The notes beneath the pieces are model-generated. The model had not been told where the DNA came from and made no database searches. It saw only the letters and a list, made by a program, of their open reading frames with translations. A DNA stretch of 64,000 nt. Origin: Ditylenchus dipsaci. Taxonomy: Eukaryota; Nematoda; Chromadorea; Rhabditida; Anguinidae. This document shows positions 1 to 11,800 of the stretch, piece by piece. Position numbers and translations under genes: made by a program. The stretch covers positions 123,587 to 187,586 of the forward strand of contig SADC01000161.1 in the NCBI GenBank assembly GCA_004194705.1, in the 5' to 3' direction. Every line of letters begins with the position of its first letter. The stretch's first letter is position 1.

Positions 1-130
1 ATCGGGATTCGGCGATTTTCGGGATCGGGATTTTCAAAATCAATCAGGGCGGATTCGGGATAGAGATTTAACACCAAATTCTTCGCGATCGGGATCCCGA
101 TTCGAGAGGGTTCCCTATCCGGTGCACACC
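1..130. repeat. ATCGGGATTC-rich end of a dispersed repeat
   Basis: Short words such as ATCGGGATTC and GATCCCGATTC recur in both orientations. This looks like one end of an inverted-repeat element that continues beyond the window edge. No coding signal is seen. Confidence 0.4.
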
Positions 131-831
131 TCTATGAAAGACGAGATTCTTAGCTTTTTTTCTCTACGTGAAATGTCTCAAAATGCGACTTTTCGCATTT
201 TTTATGCGAGAACCTTTCTCTAATATTTGACGTTAAATCTAAACTTTAGACATCTATACTCAAATAAAAAATCTGATATTTATGACCTGTATTCACTTTT
301 CGATTTCATGTCGTATTGGCTAATAATGAAAAATTTGCATAAAAATTGAAAGTCGAACGTGTCCATAGGCTGGGTCGGAATTGCGACCTTAAGGAAAATA
401 ACCTTTTTTCTAGTGTTGGCACAGCAAACATAACGCTTAGCCCCTGGACCGCACTTCAAGTTCGTCCCCGCCTTGTGCCGGACACTTATACATTAATTTT
501 CGACAGTCTGGTGCTAAATATCTCAAGAATTTTGATTTTACCAATTCTTTTTCAAAGACCTTTAATTAAACTTTGAATAGGGTGTGCCGTTAGATCGAGG
601 TTAGAGTACAAAGTAAAAAATCTGAACAAACCTCACCCAATCCCATCACAAATCTGAGTCCGAATACTGCGCCGTATCCAAAATTGTTGGAGAAATATGG
701 CATCAAACATGAGCAGAAAATAGATAGTAGGCAAGTCAGTTGAAGTAAGGTCTATCTGACAAAATCTACCAGAGAAAACGAAGAAAGACAAAGAGGGGAG
801 AAAAAATAAAAAAAAACGAAAAATTTTACTC
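131..831. other. AT-rich stretch without recognisable genes
   Basis: No exon-like stretch is visible. Positions 480-590 hold a partial copy of the dispersed family described at 1190-1490, recognised by the words GACAGTCTGG and TTGATTTTACC. Confidence 0.4.
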
Positions 832-1020
832 TCAGTCTGCTTCTCACTCTCAGTCTTTTTCAGTTTCAAGTCTTATAAAAGTTGCCTTTCACTCTCACTC
901 TCAGTCTGCCTTTCACTCTCACATTGGGTACACACTGAGGGTGAAAGTGAAAGGGAGAGTCAAAGTCAGAGTGAGAGTGAAAAAATTTTCGTGTACCCAA
1001 TGAAGAGTGAGAGTGAAGGT
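832..1020. repeat. Mirrored CACTCTCAGTC / GAGTGAGAGTG repeat
   Basis: Several copies of a CACTCTCAGTCTGC word run forward and are followed by their reverse complement. CATTGGGTACAC and GTGTACCCAATG mark the turning points. This is the iterated, mirrored end structure seen in several other elements of the window. Confidence 0.55.
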
Positions 1021-1189
1021 AAAATCCGCTCATTGGAAACAAGCCTTAAATGTGAGTCTAAGATATGTTTCAGTTTGTGCTAACATACGCTAACATACCT
1101 ACCCTTGCCAAAAACTAAAGCCTAAAAAGTCCCAAGAAAACAACAGGGGGACCAAGGCAAAAACCCCCATTGTGGGATAGAGCCGACAT

Positions 1190-1490
1190 TTTTCACTCAT
1201 TCTGTTTTGACAGTCTGGTCTCAAATATCGCAAGGATCCTGATTTTGCCGATCGTTTTTCAGAATCATGAAATATTCACATCTAAAAAAGCAAAAACTCG
1301 ATTTAACATACACCCGAATACAAAACAGGCGTATGTTAAATCGAGGTTTTGCTTTTTAGATGTAAATATTGTATGATTATGAAAAACGATCTGCAAAATC
1401 GGAATCCTTGCGATATTTGGGATATTTTTATCCTTGCGATATTTTTTTCTGAATCCTTGCGATGTTCAGAATGTCAAAACAGAATAAGTG
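1190..1490. mobile_element. Foldback MITE, GACAGTCTGG family
   Basis: A long hairpin: the left arm (CATTCTGTTTTGACAGTCTGG, AAGGATCCTGATTTTGCCGA) returns as reverse complement near 1400-1485, around a central palindrome at 1275-1365. Related copies lie at 480-590, 9585-9765 and 16140-16350. In those copies the family word AGAGTTGACTGTA or GAGGTTTGACTGTA lies further out, which links the family to pogo/Tigger-like ends. No open frame is carried. Confidence 0.7.
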
Positions 1491-1514
1491 AAAAAATTTT
1501 GAAAAGTGAGTTAC

Positions 1515-1760
1515 AAAAAGTGTTGGACCCTAGGTGTTGGACCCTTTTTGGTCGTATGTTACATCGAGCTTCACCTGTATAATGTGAAAACCACGATTTT
1601 CGCTCGGTACTCGCTCTGGATGGGTAAGGTCTGAACCACAAGGGACCAATCGAAAACATTTATTTTGTACCTTATATACCAAGTTCAATCGCCCGTGATT
1701 CTAAGAATGACTGTGAAAACAGAATTGCAACAAAAAAATATGAGCGATTGAAAACATGGG
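1515..1760. repeat. Remnant of the AACCACGATTTTCGCTCG repeat family
   Basis: It shares AAAACCACGATTTTCGCTCG and GAACCACAAG with the better preserved foldback copies at 13740-13970 and 37150-37390. Nothing coding is seen. Confidence 0.45.
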
Positions 1761-2034
1761 AATATAAAGAAAAAATAAATAAAGATGAGCATTTCGAATT
1801 TTGGGAATTACTTGGGCCATCCTGTATATAATATTTGATTTTCCGCCTGCATTCTTATAGATTTTAGTCTTCAAAATTTATTCCTTACATAAAAAGTGAC
1901 AATTATGATCGCATGCTCGCGCCTAGGGTTGGGTAATTCTCCGGAGAAATACTTTCCGGGTAATTACCCGGTAATTACCCGGGTAATTACCGGTAATTAC
2001 CCGAAAAGCGGAGAAATACTATTTGCTGATACCT

Positions 2035-2330
2035 AAACCATCTGGATGGTACCCAAACCACCTGAATGGTACTAAAACCACCGGTATGGTACCCAAATCA
2101 CCTGGACAGTGCCCAAACCATCTGGATGTCACCCGAAACACCTGGATAGTACCCAAACAATCTGGATATCACCCAAAACACCTGGATGTTACCTAACCAC
2201 CTGGACGGTACCTAAATCACATGGATGGTACCCAAACCCATTGGAACGTACCCGAAGTTTCTGTGGTTAGATACCTAAACTACCTGGATGATACCTAAAC
2301 CAAAAAATTTCTGGCTGAGTAGGGTAGGTG
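2035..2330. repeat. Minisatellite, about 20-bp unit (ACCTGGATGGTACCCAAACC)
   Basis: About thirteen imperfect copies lie head to tail inside the hAT element. Units differ by substitutions and small indels, so the array is not young. Confidence 0.8.
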
Positions 2331-2698
2331 GATTGGTTAATAGTTTATGCTAATAAAAAGTGAATGGTTAGTGGCAATTGTGATATGTGTCGACCATAAT
2401 TGCCATAAAATTTTCTATGAAGAAAGCAATTATACTTGTAAAATAAAAAGATTTAAAAGATATCAGCATAAAGATGAAGAAGATATCGCAGAGAAATAAA
2501 ATAATGAAAAAATGTATCAGCTGGGAATCGAACCTTTGATATGAAAAGGAGACCAGTAGTGTAAAGGAAAAGCATGGCTCAAGCGGGAAGTGATTCCTGC
2601 ATAATCAGAAAGTAAACATCGCCTCCCGGCTCCGACTTTGACGCAATTAAAAAGCAAAAACAGAAATTAGAACGCTTCATACTTTTATAAGAACCAAC

Positions 2699-2820
2699 CT
2701 CCAAGTGTTTCTCCATTCTTTTCGCATCTGACTTGTAGCCAGCATTGTAGAACTTGCACAAACCGACCACTGTTAGATTCCCATTTGCATTTCTTTCTTC
2801 AACTCGATTGTAGTAATTCC
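2699..2820 (-). pseudogene. hAT transposase BED zinc-finger fragment
   Basis: On the minus strand the translation contains GNLTVVGLCKFYNAGYKSDA followed by KRMEKHLEV. This resembles the N-terminal BED-type finger of hAT transposases (C-x2-C...H-x-H/C). The second finger Cys appears as Tyr (CKFY) and the second His/Cys pair is only partly kept. A GTTGGT donor follows directly. No RNase-H core or dimerisation domain is seen in the element, so it is non-autonomous. The 8-bp target duplication of the host element supports the call. Confidence 0.5.
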
Positions 2821-5112
2821 AACATCAGGAAAGGGCTTGAATTTGGACATATAATTTCTATCTATAATACGAATAGAGCAGCAGAAAAAAGCAGTTTTCA
2901 GAAAAAAATATCGAAGGTCAACTGCAATGAATACTAAAAATAGTATTTCTCCGATTTTTCTTTACGGAGAAATACTTAGTATTTCTCCGGGTAATTACCC
3001 GGGTAATTACCCGGGGAATTACCCGGGTAATTACCCATCACTCAACCCTACTCGCGCCCGATGCAATAATTCTTGCAATTTAAATGCGCGGGTACCAGGC
3101 ACGCCAGAGATTTGAATTTCAAAATCGTTTTTGAAATCATTTTGAGAGTTTGTTTTTTGCTGCGCCGATATTTTCGCTTGCTTTTTTCTCGGTGTTACCC
3201 ATAAGAACTGTCCCACTGACTGTAATGGCTGGAGTCATTCGAGTCTAAAGCTGTTAGTTTTTTCATTGTTACTATTCTTCAAATGATTGATTCTTACTAA
3301 TTTTCAGCCTCTACTCGGTAGCTAAGAATCGCCGTCTTGCATTAGATAAGTTTTTATCATATTTTCTGCCGTCTCCTGCTTTTTTGTTCTTGTGAATTTT
3401 AGATGTTTGCAAATGGTCTCTAGAAGAACAAGATATCAAGCGAAATCAATCCTCCGTGCTGGAGATCTCGATGAGGTTTCTACATGTGTGGAGGTATGTT
3501 TTTCTCTTGTTACTCTGCGTGCACTCGGTCATACTTACTGATTTTTAGGGTCTACTTGAATAACTGAGTACTTGAAGACCTTTATTAGATAAGTTACTCT
3601 TTAATTTTTGGCCGTCTATTGCTTTTCTTGTCATATTTGCTTTAGGTGCCTTCGAATGGATGAATAAGAAGAAGAGCGAGCGATGAAATAATTCTCTGCA
3701 GCCATTCTCCTTTTCTGCAGTATGCGTTGACATGTTAAATGTGGTGAAATAAAACTTGCTTTGTTCGTAGTTCTACTTGATTATCGTACAGTCAACCCTG
3801 TATAAAACGGCATTTCTGGGACCGAGTTTTCGACGGGTTATGTTGTTCTGATTTTAATTCTTCGCTGACCACCAAATCAGGCTCCTTTAGATCAGGCTCC
3901 TACTTTTTCTAGGTTTGTAAAAAAGCCGTACGCAGCCACTGGAGACACTGTAGAGAGACTCCGTTACAGCGGAGGTTTCGTTATATAGAGTTTGGGCTTA
4001 CAATTTTAATATACAGATGTTAGGTTATTGTTAGGCAAATACAACCACCCCGAAAAAATTCGTCCGTTATAGAGGAAGTCGATTATAATTAGAAGCAGAA
4101 AAGGCCAGACACTCAGAATTTCCTTGACGCCTGGCACATGTTGGGGAGTGTTAAAAAATCAGTATTGCAGCGAACATGATAAAAAAAAAGCCATGAATTC
4201 CGCTCCGACAACCAAGATGATCAAGAAGGATGAAGCGTAATCGAAACTCTTACAATTTATTGATGCAAAATTTGACCAATGCAGAAAATATACAAATCAG
4301 GATTTTGAGCAGATAGAATTTTACTTGGTCTTTTTTCTTCTTCTTATTCATCAATTCGAAGGCACCTAAAACAAATAAGACAAGAAAAGCAAAATACGGC
4401 CAAAAATAAAAGAGTAACTTATCTAATAAAGGTCTTCACGTACTCAGTTATTCAAGTAGACCCTAAAAATCAGTAAGTATGACCGAGTGCACGCAGAGTA
4501 ACAAGAAAAAACATACCTCCACACACGTAGAAACCTCATCGGCATCTCCTAGCAAGGAGGATTGATTTCGCTTGATATATTGTTCTTCTAGAGACCATTT
4601 GCAAACATCTAAAATTCACAAGAACAAAAAAGCAGGAGACGGCAAAAACTAACAGCTTTAGACTCGAATGACTCCAGCCATTACAGTCAGTGGGACAGTT
4701 CTTATGGGTAACACCGAGAAAAAAGCAAGCGAAAATATCGGCGCAGCAAAAACAAACTCTCAAAATGATTTCAAAAACGATTTTGAAATTCAAATCTCTG
4801 GCGTGCCTGGTACCCGCGCATTTAAATTGCAAGAATTATTGCATCGGGCGCGAGCATGCTCCTTTAACGGTATTTAAATTTAGTGCCAAAGGTGAGAGCA
4901 AGGATTAGAAGTTGCTAACACAGATAATCATGATACTATCAATACGATGGTTTATGAAGTGATAGAGTGGAATACAAAATAGAAGAATACACATATTTTC
5001 AACCCTTTTATTTAGTGCCCGAATCTGTCTATCTGTTTTTTCTGAATGCTCAAGTATCTATATATCTGTTGTTCATCTCGCAATCATTATTTCTATAATT
5101 CCATGTGAATAC

Positions 5113-8100
5113 TCAATAAGGAGGAAATGTCTGGTCCACTTCCATTGCCCATGCATCCAGTCCTCCTATCAGATCGTGAAACTTGATAATACAACCGGAA
5201 GCTGCAGATTTCTCATGCAACAAACACACAGCCAACTGAGAGTCGTTTCCACGATGGCACACCACGTAAACTAAAATACTCTTGCGTAAATTTTTTTTTA
5301 CTCTTGCAATACAGACTCAACTTAAACTGCATAAGAGTTATTTTTATTTCAAACATTTCTTTACCTGACTCGGGAATATTCTCAGCATTGTTGATTGCTA
5401 TCCTGTGTAGTATCTGGCCCATGCTCATTTTCTTCAGTTCATCCAGCGGAAAATCTGAACTCAAAAAAGTTGGTTTATTGAAAAATGTTGAGCTTGAAAA
5501 ATATCTAAATATTGTGATAAGTTATTGTTGTTAATTGTGATACGAATGTTATTAGCCGAAATAAAAGTTGTGACTCACTTTTAGCTTCTGGCAAATGGCA
5601 AATCTCAAACTCAGGAGCAGGCCTTAAAATATAAAATACACCTAATTTCTCAGTTAAATTTTATTTACCTTGTGTCAATTAGAATGGGTGCAACATTGTT
5701 CTCTCTGACCATGTAGTAATCTTGAACTGATATCCTGTCCTCTTGCGGAATGATCGATAAAGGCAAAGTCTATAAAATGCAAATATGTTATTTTTCGAAA
5801 ATGGAAGTAAGACGATATGTTAGGGTGTTCACTAAGTCGGTATACTCCCTAAAACTCAATCTTTCATCAACTGCATTGCAAATATGATATTTTGTCTAAT
5901 AATGCTTTTTTCATGTTTGCTATGTTTGCCATCATTAGATTTGGATTTCAAAAAAAATCCGAAATTGCCTTGGTCTCCTCCTACCTCTCAAAAAAATTTT
6001 GAATTCCCACCAAGTTTTTATAGTCAAATTTCCCTTTTGTGACTCAAATATTAACTTTAACATAACATTGCTGTCATAAAAAATGACTGCAATCTTTTAT
6101 TCAAGTCAAAAAACAAAAAATTAAAAAACTTAGCGGTGATGCAAAAATTTTGAGAGGTATGGAGCGACCAAGAGATTCTCTCTCAAATTCCAAGTCTGAT
6201 GATGGCAAACATAGTGAACATAAAAAAAACTTATTAGACTTAAATATGAGGTTTGCAGTGTAGTTGGTGAAAAATTGAATTCTGAGGGTTACGGTTTATC
6301 TTATTAGTGGTTCCCATTTTTGCCTTGGTCCCCTGTTGATTTTTTGCCTTGGTTTTTTGCCTTGATTTTTCGCCTTTACGTTGTGATCTCTTGATAATAC
6401 GCATACTGTTACCACAAGTTTTGCAGATCATTTCATTCTTCAGTAAATGGAGACCAACAAAAATAGAGATAACACGAGAGTCAGATATTTGAAAGAGTTC
6501 GCGAAGGCATATTGTGTCAAAATTCAGAACTTGCTTCAGCACTGCTTGAATCAGCACCGCTTGATTTTTCTTTATGGAAAAGAGACCTTTAGACTTAGTC
6601 TAAAGGTCTACCTATTTCTAAAAACATGTTTGTGACATTGTGTTTTTTGCCTACTTTTTGAGGACTTCTCTCAGTCAATTCACCATCCATTTTGTAGCTC
6701 ATCTCACTTGCTACAAAATATATGGTAACTTGCTTGTGAGCAGTCTGTAAAAAGTGGGCTAAAAACACAACGCCAAAAACAAAAAATTTGCAATGGGTAT
6801 GAATGAATTGAATGATATGGGACCTAATGGGATGGAACACGCGCTTATGTGGTTTTCGAAGACTAATAGCACACAATAATAACAGAGAACAATTATAGTA
6901 CAACACCGTAAATCACTACAACACACAATAACATAATAAAATTAAAAAGAAAATAACGATTTGATTTTAATTTTTTTAAACAACAGGGGGGACCAAGGCA
7001 AAAAATCAACAGGGGACCAAGGCAAAAAATGGGAACCACTAATAAGTTAGAACCGGGGGCGGGGCTTCTGATTTTGTGAACAACCCAATAATACGGATAT
7101 TTAAATTGTATAAGACAATAAAACGAAAACTTTTTCATATCAACGAAATTAAAATCTTTGAAAAAACCCTCTCTCTAAATCTAACATTAAAGTTTAATAA
7201 AAAAACATACTTTGTCAGTTGGCCCAGCACCACAAAACAGTTCGTAGTCCTGCAGTTGAGTTATGCTTGGGTTCTTGCTGCATACCGCACAACTTGACAT
7301 CTTTTCTCGAAGAGAAATATTTCTTATCTTTCCGTCAAAACCGTCGAATAGAAATAGATTGCCGGCAAAAGATGCTAAATTTCATTAATACATCAAAAAG
7401 CTCCGGATTGACTGAGAAAAATATTTTACATTCTCCACGAATAGCTATTTTGATGATTTCAAGCGCTTGCATACTTCCAATCACACCAACTATAGGACCT
7501 AGAACACCGCCTTCTGAGCAATTGGTCACCTACAGATGCAAAACTTGTTAACTCGAACTGCAACTTTGAATTAAAATGTTTTACTGCTTCTGGTCGCGGT
7601 GGCACAGGAAATATGCAACGATAGCAAGGACATTTCTAAAAAGAGTCATCTTGTAGCAATATTCTTAATCTGTAAGCACAAATTTACAGGTCCATTATTG
7701 TAAACAGTCAACTGTCCTTCCCAACCAAGGGCACTGCCACTAACTGAAGTCAATTTTAATTATTTATTTTTTTTGTTTCGAAAATTAAGTTACCAAGTGG
7801 TTTTTGCAAAAGCACACACGCATCATTCGTGAGATACCTAAAACCTTTCGAAACGAATAAAAGTTGATTTATGACAACGAAAATTAACCTTGTGGCTACA
7901 TTATCTGAGCAATCAGCAACAATATCATAATCCTTCACAATTTTCAGTGCGTTTTCTGACAAAAGAAGAGTTTCGTAGCATGTAACCTGTGTCTCTGAGT
8001 TCAGTCTGTGACGCCAATATTTGAATAAGACTACAAAAAATATAGTTCAAAAGTTTCACCTAAAATAGATTCTTTTATGGATTCCACTTTAGACAGTCCA

Positions 8101-8481
8101 ATCCTGTTCTCGTCATGCAAGATTTGACGGTGCAGGTTGTCAATCTGACATCAAATACATTAAAAAAATTACAACAAATCTACTTACTGATATGCAATCA
8201 TGATCCACAATTCCAATTCGGCCCACTCCCGCAGCAGCCAAGTAGATTGCAACTGGACATCCTAAGCCACCCGCCCCAACAATCAAAACTGAACAGTCTC
8301 TGAAAAATTTCAAAATTTCAACCACTGAAAATATCCAGACAAAATTTTAATATAAATAGTTACCTGATTTTCTCTTGACCACTGGCACCAACTCCTTGCA
8401 ATATCAGCTGACGACTGAACGAGTAACCTCCTCCTTGGTCAAACTGTGATCCGAGAATGGTGTTAACGCAGAAGCCAATGC
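5113..8481 (-). CDS. MOCS3: Adenylyltransferase/sulfurtransferase MOCS3 (UBA4)
   Basis: MOCS3/UBA4 adenylates and then thiolates the C-termini of URM1 and MOCS2A, for tRNA 2-thiolation and molybdopterin synthesis in the cytosol. Exons on the minus strand: 8481-8364, 8299-8188, 8144-8060, 8030-7889, 7837-7794, 7743-7688, 7635-7585, 7529-7430, 7374-7211, 5769-5669, 5622-5579, 5454-5365, 5270-5113 (stop). Phases join correctly throughout. Visible residues: nucleotide loop GAGGLGC; ADCSDN; zinc pairs CPCYRC and CAVC; E1-type Cys in [12 protein letters not shown]-terminal rhodanese loop [10 protein letters not shown], whose Cys is the sulfur carrier; end DQTFPPY. About 421 residues are visible, against about 460 in human. 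The first coding exon is not identified (ATG at 8586 is one option). Near 8418 one base seems missing between LTKEEVTR and SRQLILQ. The 1.4-kb intron 5770-7210 is filled by repeats. Confidence 0.95.
5890..6240. mobile_element. Foldback repeat in MOCS3 intron
   Basis: AATGCTTTTTTCATGTTTGC...GATTTGGA at the left returns as reverse complement near 6140-6240. The arms also hold CCTTGGTCTCC / GAGCGACCAAG words related to the CCTTGGTCCCC family. It is non-coding. Confidence 0.6.
6298..7049. mobile_element. Element ending in CCTTGGTCCCC words, in MOCS3 intron
   Basis: The ends are about 60-bp inverted repeats: TTATTAGTGGTTCCCATTTT then TGCCTTGGTCCCCTGTTG at the left, mirrored at 6984-7049. Each end repeats the word CAACAGGGGACCAAGGCAAA two or more times. 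The interior (6590-6790) matches the interior of the element at 35143-35390, so one family carries part of another. Confidence 0.72.
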
Positions 8482-8882
8482 CTACTGCATAAAAATTTAT
8501 TATGAATAAATAATAGTGAAAATAATTAAAAGATTAAACACCATGCGAAAAAACAGAATCCTCACGAGTAAATAGCTACTTCAGCCATCTAACCAAGAAA
8601 ACGCTTTTGTGGCGTTTTGCCGCTTACTTGAAAATTTATCTTTTGATACTTTGTAGATAATATTTCGGATCTGTAGCCATCAAACTTGAGTTGATAAACA
8701 CTTTTATAAAACTTCTTTGATAATTTTGGCCAAACTTTTTACGAAAATTGTTTTTTACTAATTTTACTCGACAAGGTATTGAAAATCTGTTATTTTTTCC
8801 ATTCAGACTGGTGACTCACCTTGGGAGTCTAGGTGTTATTATGGCTATAAGTTTGTAGAGCTGTGATTTGAGTGCTGTAAAA

Positions 8883-11800
8883 ATGTCAACATTCGATCCT
8901 TATGACTGGGAGAAACTTTTTCTTTGGTCGGATGGACAGGGAAGAGGCGGAGAAGTGAATTTTACTTTTTTTAAATAACGAAAGTAAAACTGATGATTTC
9001 AGAACGTTATTGCCTTGACAGGTCGGCTCATTTTTGCTGCGGGAATCTAGCTCTAGACCCGGAGGGTACTCCCTGTCAGTAAGGTGAGGCAATTTTATAA
9101 TTTTTTATATAGTTATAAGAAATATTTAGAGAGACGGCAGAGGGCGATCATCAATTTTCCACTATTTAATCCAGAAAAAAGAGACGGAAATGGAAAAAAT
9201 AGATACGAGGTTTGATCATTTGTAGCATCAGAATGGTGTTTGGATCAGCTGAGATTTTAATCTTCTACAGATAACTCTCGATAATTGTTGACCCTTGAAT
9301 TTGTTTGCTCCAGCCGGGTGGCCCGAAATTTATTAACCCGATTTTTAAACTTTTGCAAATTCGCTTTTGACATTCATCCGTGTGCCAATTTACATTGATT
9401 AAATTATAGGTGTTAAACAGATTTTTCGAAACGGAATTTGAAAACTCTTAATTTATAAAAAAAAAGTTTAAGTTGATTCTCGTTTATACGACACCCCCAA
9501 AAGTTCGTTCGCGCTTAGGCACCGCCACTTTTTTACCTTAATTTTCGAAACCTTTTGCCAAGTCCTGGATTTATCTAGTTGAAAATATCACAAGGATCCC
9601 CATTTTGCCAATTGTTTAAAAGACGCGCTACTCTCGATTAACCGAAGCCTGATTCACCTGGTGTCGGTGAATCAAGAGTCCTTGGTCATTATGGTAATGT
9701 AAAAGGATTTGAGAAAAACGATCGGCAAAATCAGAATCCTTGCCATTTTTTGACTAGACTGACGGATCAAATTTTCACAAAACGAAAAGTGCCGGACCCT
9801 AGATGGAAATGAACTTTTACGTGTGTCGATAAATGAGAGTTGACTGCAAAGATATAACACGCCTCCATTTAACCTTTTTTTTCAACTTCTGTCCTTTTCA
9901 AAAAATTTAGTATAAAATTTCCTATTGTTTTTTTTACTGATTCCTGAATCAGGATGAATACCCACTCATGCTGAGTCAGACTACCCTTATAATCGCACAG
10001 TTAACGACCGGTCAAAATGTAAGCCTTAAAAACAATTAAAAAGGAGTTGGGTGAAAAGAGCCTTGATATGCATGTAGTGTAGTGAGTGCGCGCATCTCTG
10101 ACTCTCAAGCCAACTGCGCCTCATTCGGGGCTTGGGGCTTGGGGTTGAGATGCGCACACCCACACACCTTAGACACAAATCACTCGAAGCGACTCTGGAT
10201 GCATAAAAAAGCATGCATACCAGACAGTGCTGTAAATATCGGCACCGGCCAAACTTCAGGCACCTGTTTCTAGCAGTTAATTATATTACACAGCCCCGTG
10301 CCGCGGGTTATCAGGTAGCTCATACATCGCACCGGGCTAGGAATAAAAATTCATCGTTTAAACCTTTCCGGCATGGCACCGAAACAATTTACACGAGAAT
10401 TTCACGTTAAAATTGTTTCGGTGCCATGCCGGTGCCGCTATGTAGAAAGGTTCAAATCATCAACTTTTTTTCATTATTAGCCTTGTGCCGATGTCTGAGC
10501 TACTTAATAATCCGCGGCACCGGCTCGGTAATACTAATAACTGCTAGAAACAGGCGCCTGAAGTTTAGCCGGTGCCGAGATTTACAGCACTGATACCAGA
10601 GTTTCTCCATGTGGTAGGCCCTAGCTAACAAAACTATATTCAAATTCTATCTTTTTAGGTTCAACAAAGGTAATTAAGTCGAAAATGACCAAAAGTCTTA
10701 GGGGGGGGGGGGGGGACCAAGCAAAAATTACCAAAAATCACAAGGATGACCGTCACAACGAAATTATTCTCGAAAAATATTATCCTCGCACTTTTTTCGT
10801 CTTTTCTATCGTTTTCAGGGCCTAAAAAGGCTACTCTTTGATTTTTTTTTTTATTCGCTTACTCTTTAAAAAGTGCTTACTTACTAGAAAACGCAATTTT
10901 GGCGCTTGCCAAACGGTGTTATCCTGCAGGGATTTCGAATTTTCAAGATGGAATCAGCTACCATTGACTTACACTACGTGTCCAATGACGCGGCAAAAAA
11001 GTCGCAGTCACAGTCGCAGTCGCAGTCGCAGTCACAGTCACACTCACAGTGTGTGTCCAATGACGCGGCAAAAAAGTCGCAGTCACAGTCGCAGTCGCAG
11101 TCACAGTCACACTCACAGTGTGTGTCCAATGACGCGGCAAAAAGTCGCAGTCACAGTCGCAGTCGCAGTCACAGTCACACTCACAGTGTGTGTCCAATGA
11201 CGCGGCAAAAAAGTCGCAGTCACAGTCGCAGTCACAGTCACAGTCGCAGTCGCAGTCACAGTGTGTGTCCAATAACGCGGAAAGGTGTTTTTGTCACACA
11301 TTCACTTTTTGTCACAGATTTACTCATTTCTGTCACAGATTGGGTTCTCGACATGAAATCCACAATTTTTAATTTTTTTTGTGTGAAATTCAGGGTGGGC
11401 AAAGACCAAATGGCTCAGAACCCACTCCGAATGGCCAAAAGGCCAAAATAATTGGTTTTCTGGGGGTTTACTAAAGGGGAGTAAACTTTTTGAGAAAAAC
11501 GATTGAGCGGATCAGATTTCGGGTCCGATGGGCTTAATCGCTCAGAATTCCACCCTAGACCACTCAAAACCACCACAAACCTGAAATTCTGAGCGATTAA
11601 GCCCATCGGACCCGAAATCTGATCCGCTCAATCGGTTTTCTCAAAAAGTTTACTCCCCTTTAGTAACCCCCAAAACCAATTATTTCGGCCTTTTGGCCAT
11701 TCCGGAGTGGGTCCTGAGCCATCTGGTCTTTGCCCACCTGAATTTCACTCAAAAAAATTCAAAAATTGTTAATTTCGTGTCGAGACCATGGAAGTCCGAA

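Larger units (their letters stand above)
1924..3050. mobile_element. hAT-type element with exact 8-bp target duplication
   Basis: The ends are TAGGGTTGGGTAATT and, inverted, AATTACCCATCACTCAACCCTA. They are flanked by an identical 8-bp duplication CTCGCGCC at 1916-1923 and 3051-3058. Eight-bp duplications and short inverted ends are the hallmark of hAT elements. Subterminal GGGTAATTACCC words repeat at both ends. The interior holds a 20-bp minisatellite and a decayed BED-finger exon on the minus strand. Confidence 0.82.
1911..4859. mobile_element. Large foldback element, interrupted by a hAT insertion
   Basis: The left end GCATGCTCGCGCC returns as GGCGCGAGCATGC at the right end. The left arm (3059-3690) matches the reverse complement of the right arm (about 4330-4850). 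The left arm holds roughly 130 extra bases near 3256-3390. Both arms carry the same putative exon start, beginning MVSRRT.YQAKSIL: plus strand at 3414, minus strand near 4595. Its meaning is unknown. Without the nested insertion the element is about 1.8 kb. The middle (3740-4330) includes a CAGTCAACCCTGTATAAAACG segment of the pogo/Tigger-like type. Confidence 0.7.

Noticed and set aside
2515..2585. tRNA-like GGTTCGATTCCCAGCTGATACA on the minus strand
   Set aside because: The T-stem and acceptor stem do not pair and no matching D-arm is present. At best it is a tRNA-derived fragment.
5113..8481. Bacterial contamination (ThiF/MoeB plus rhodanese)
   Set aside because: Thirteen exons with GT-AG introns and the fused MOCS3 layout are eukaryotic.
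10906..11451. 181-residue Ser/Gln-rich open frame
   Set aside because: It is a translation of the CAGTCACAGTCG minisatellite inside the foldback arms. All six frames stay open over the array and there is no domain or splice context.
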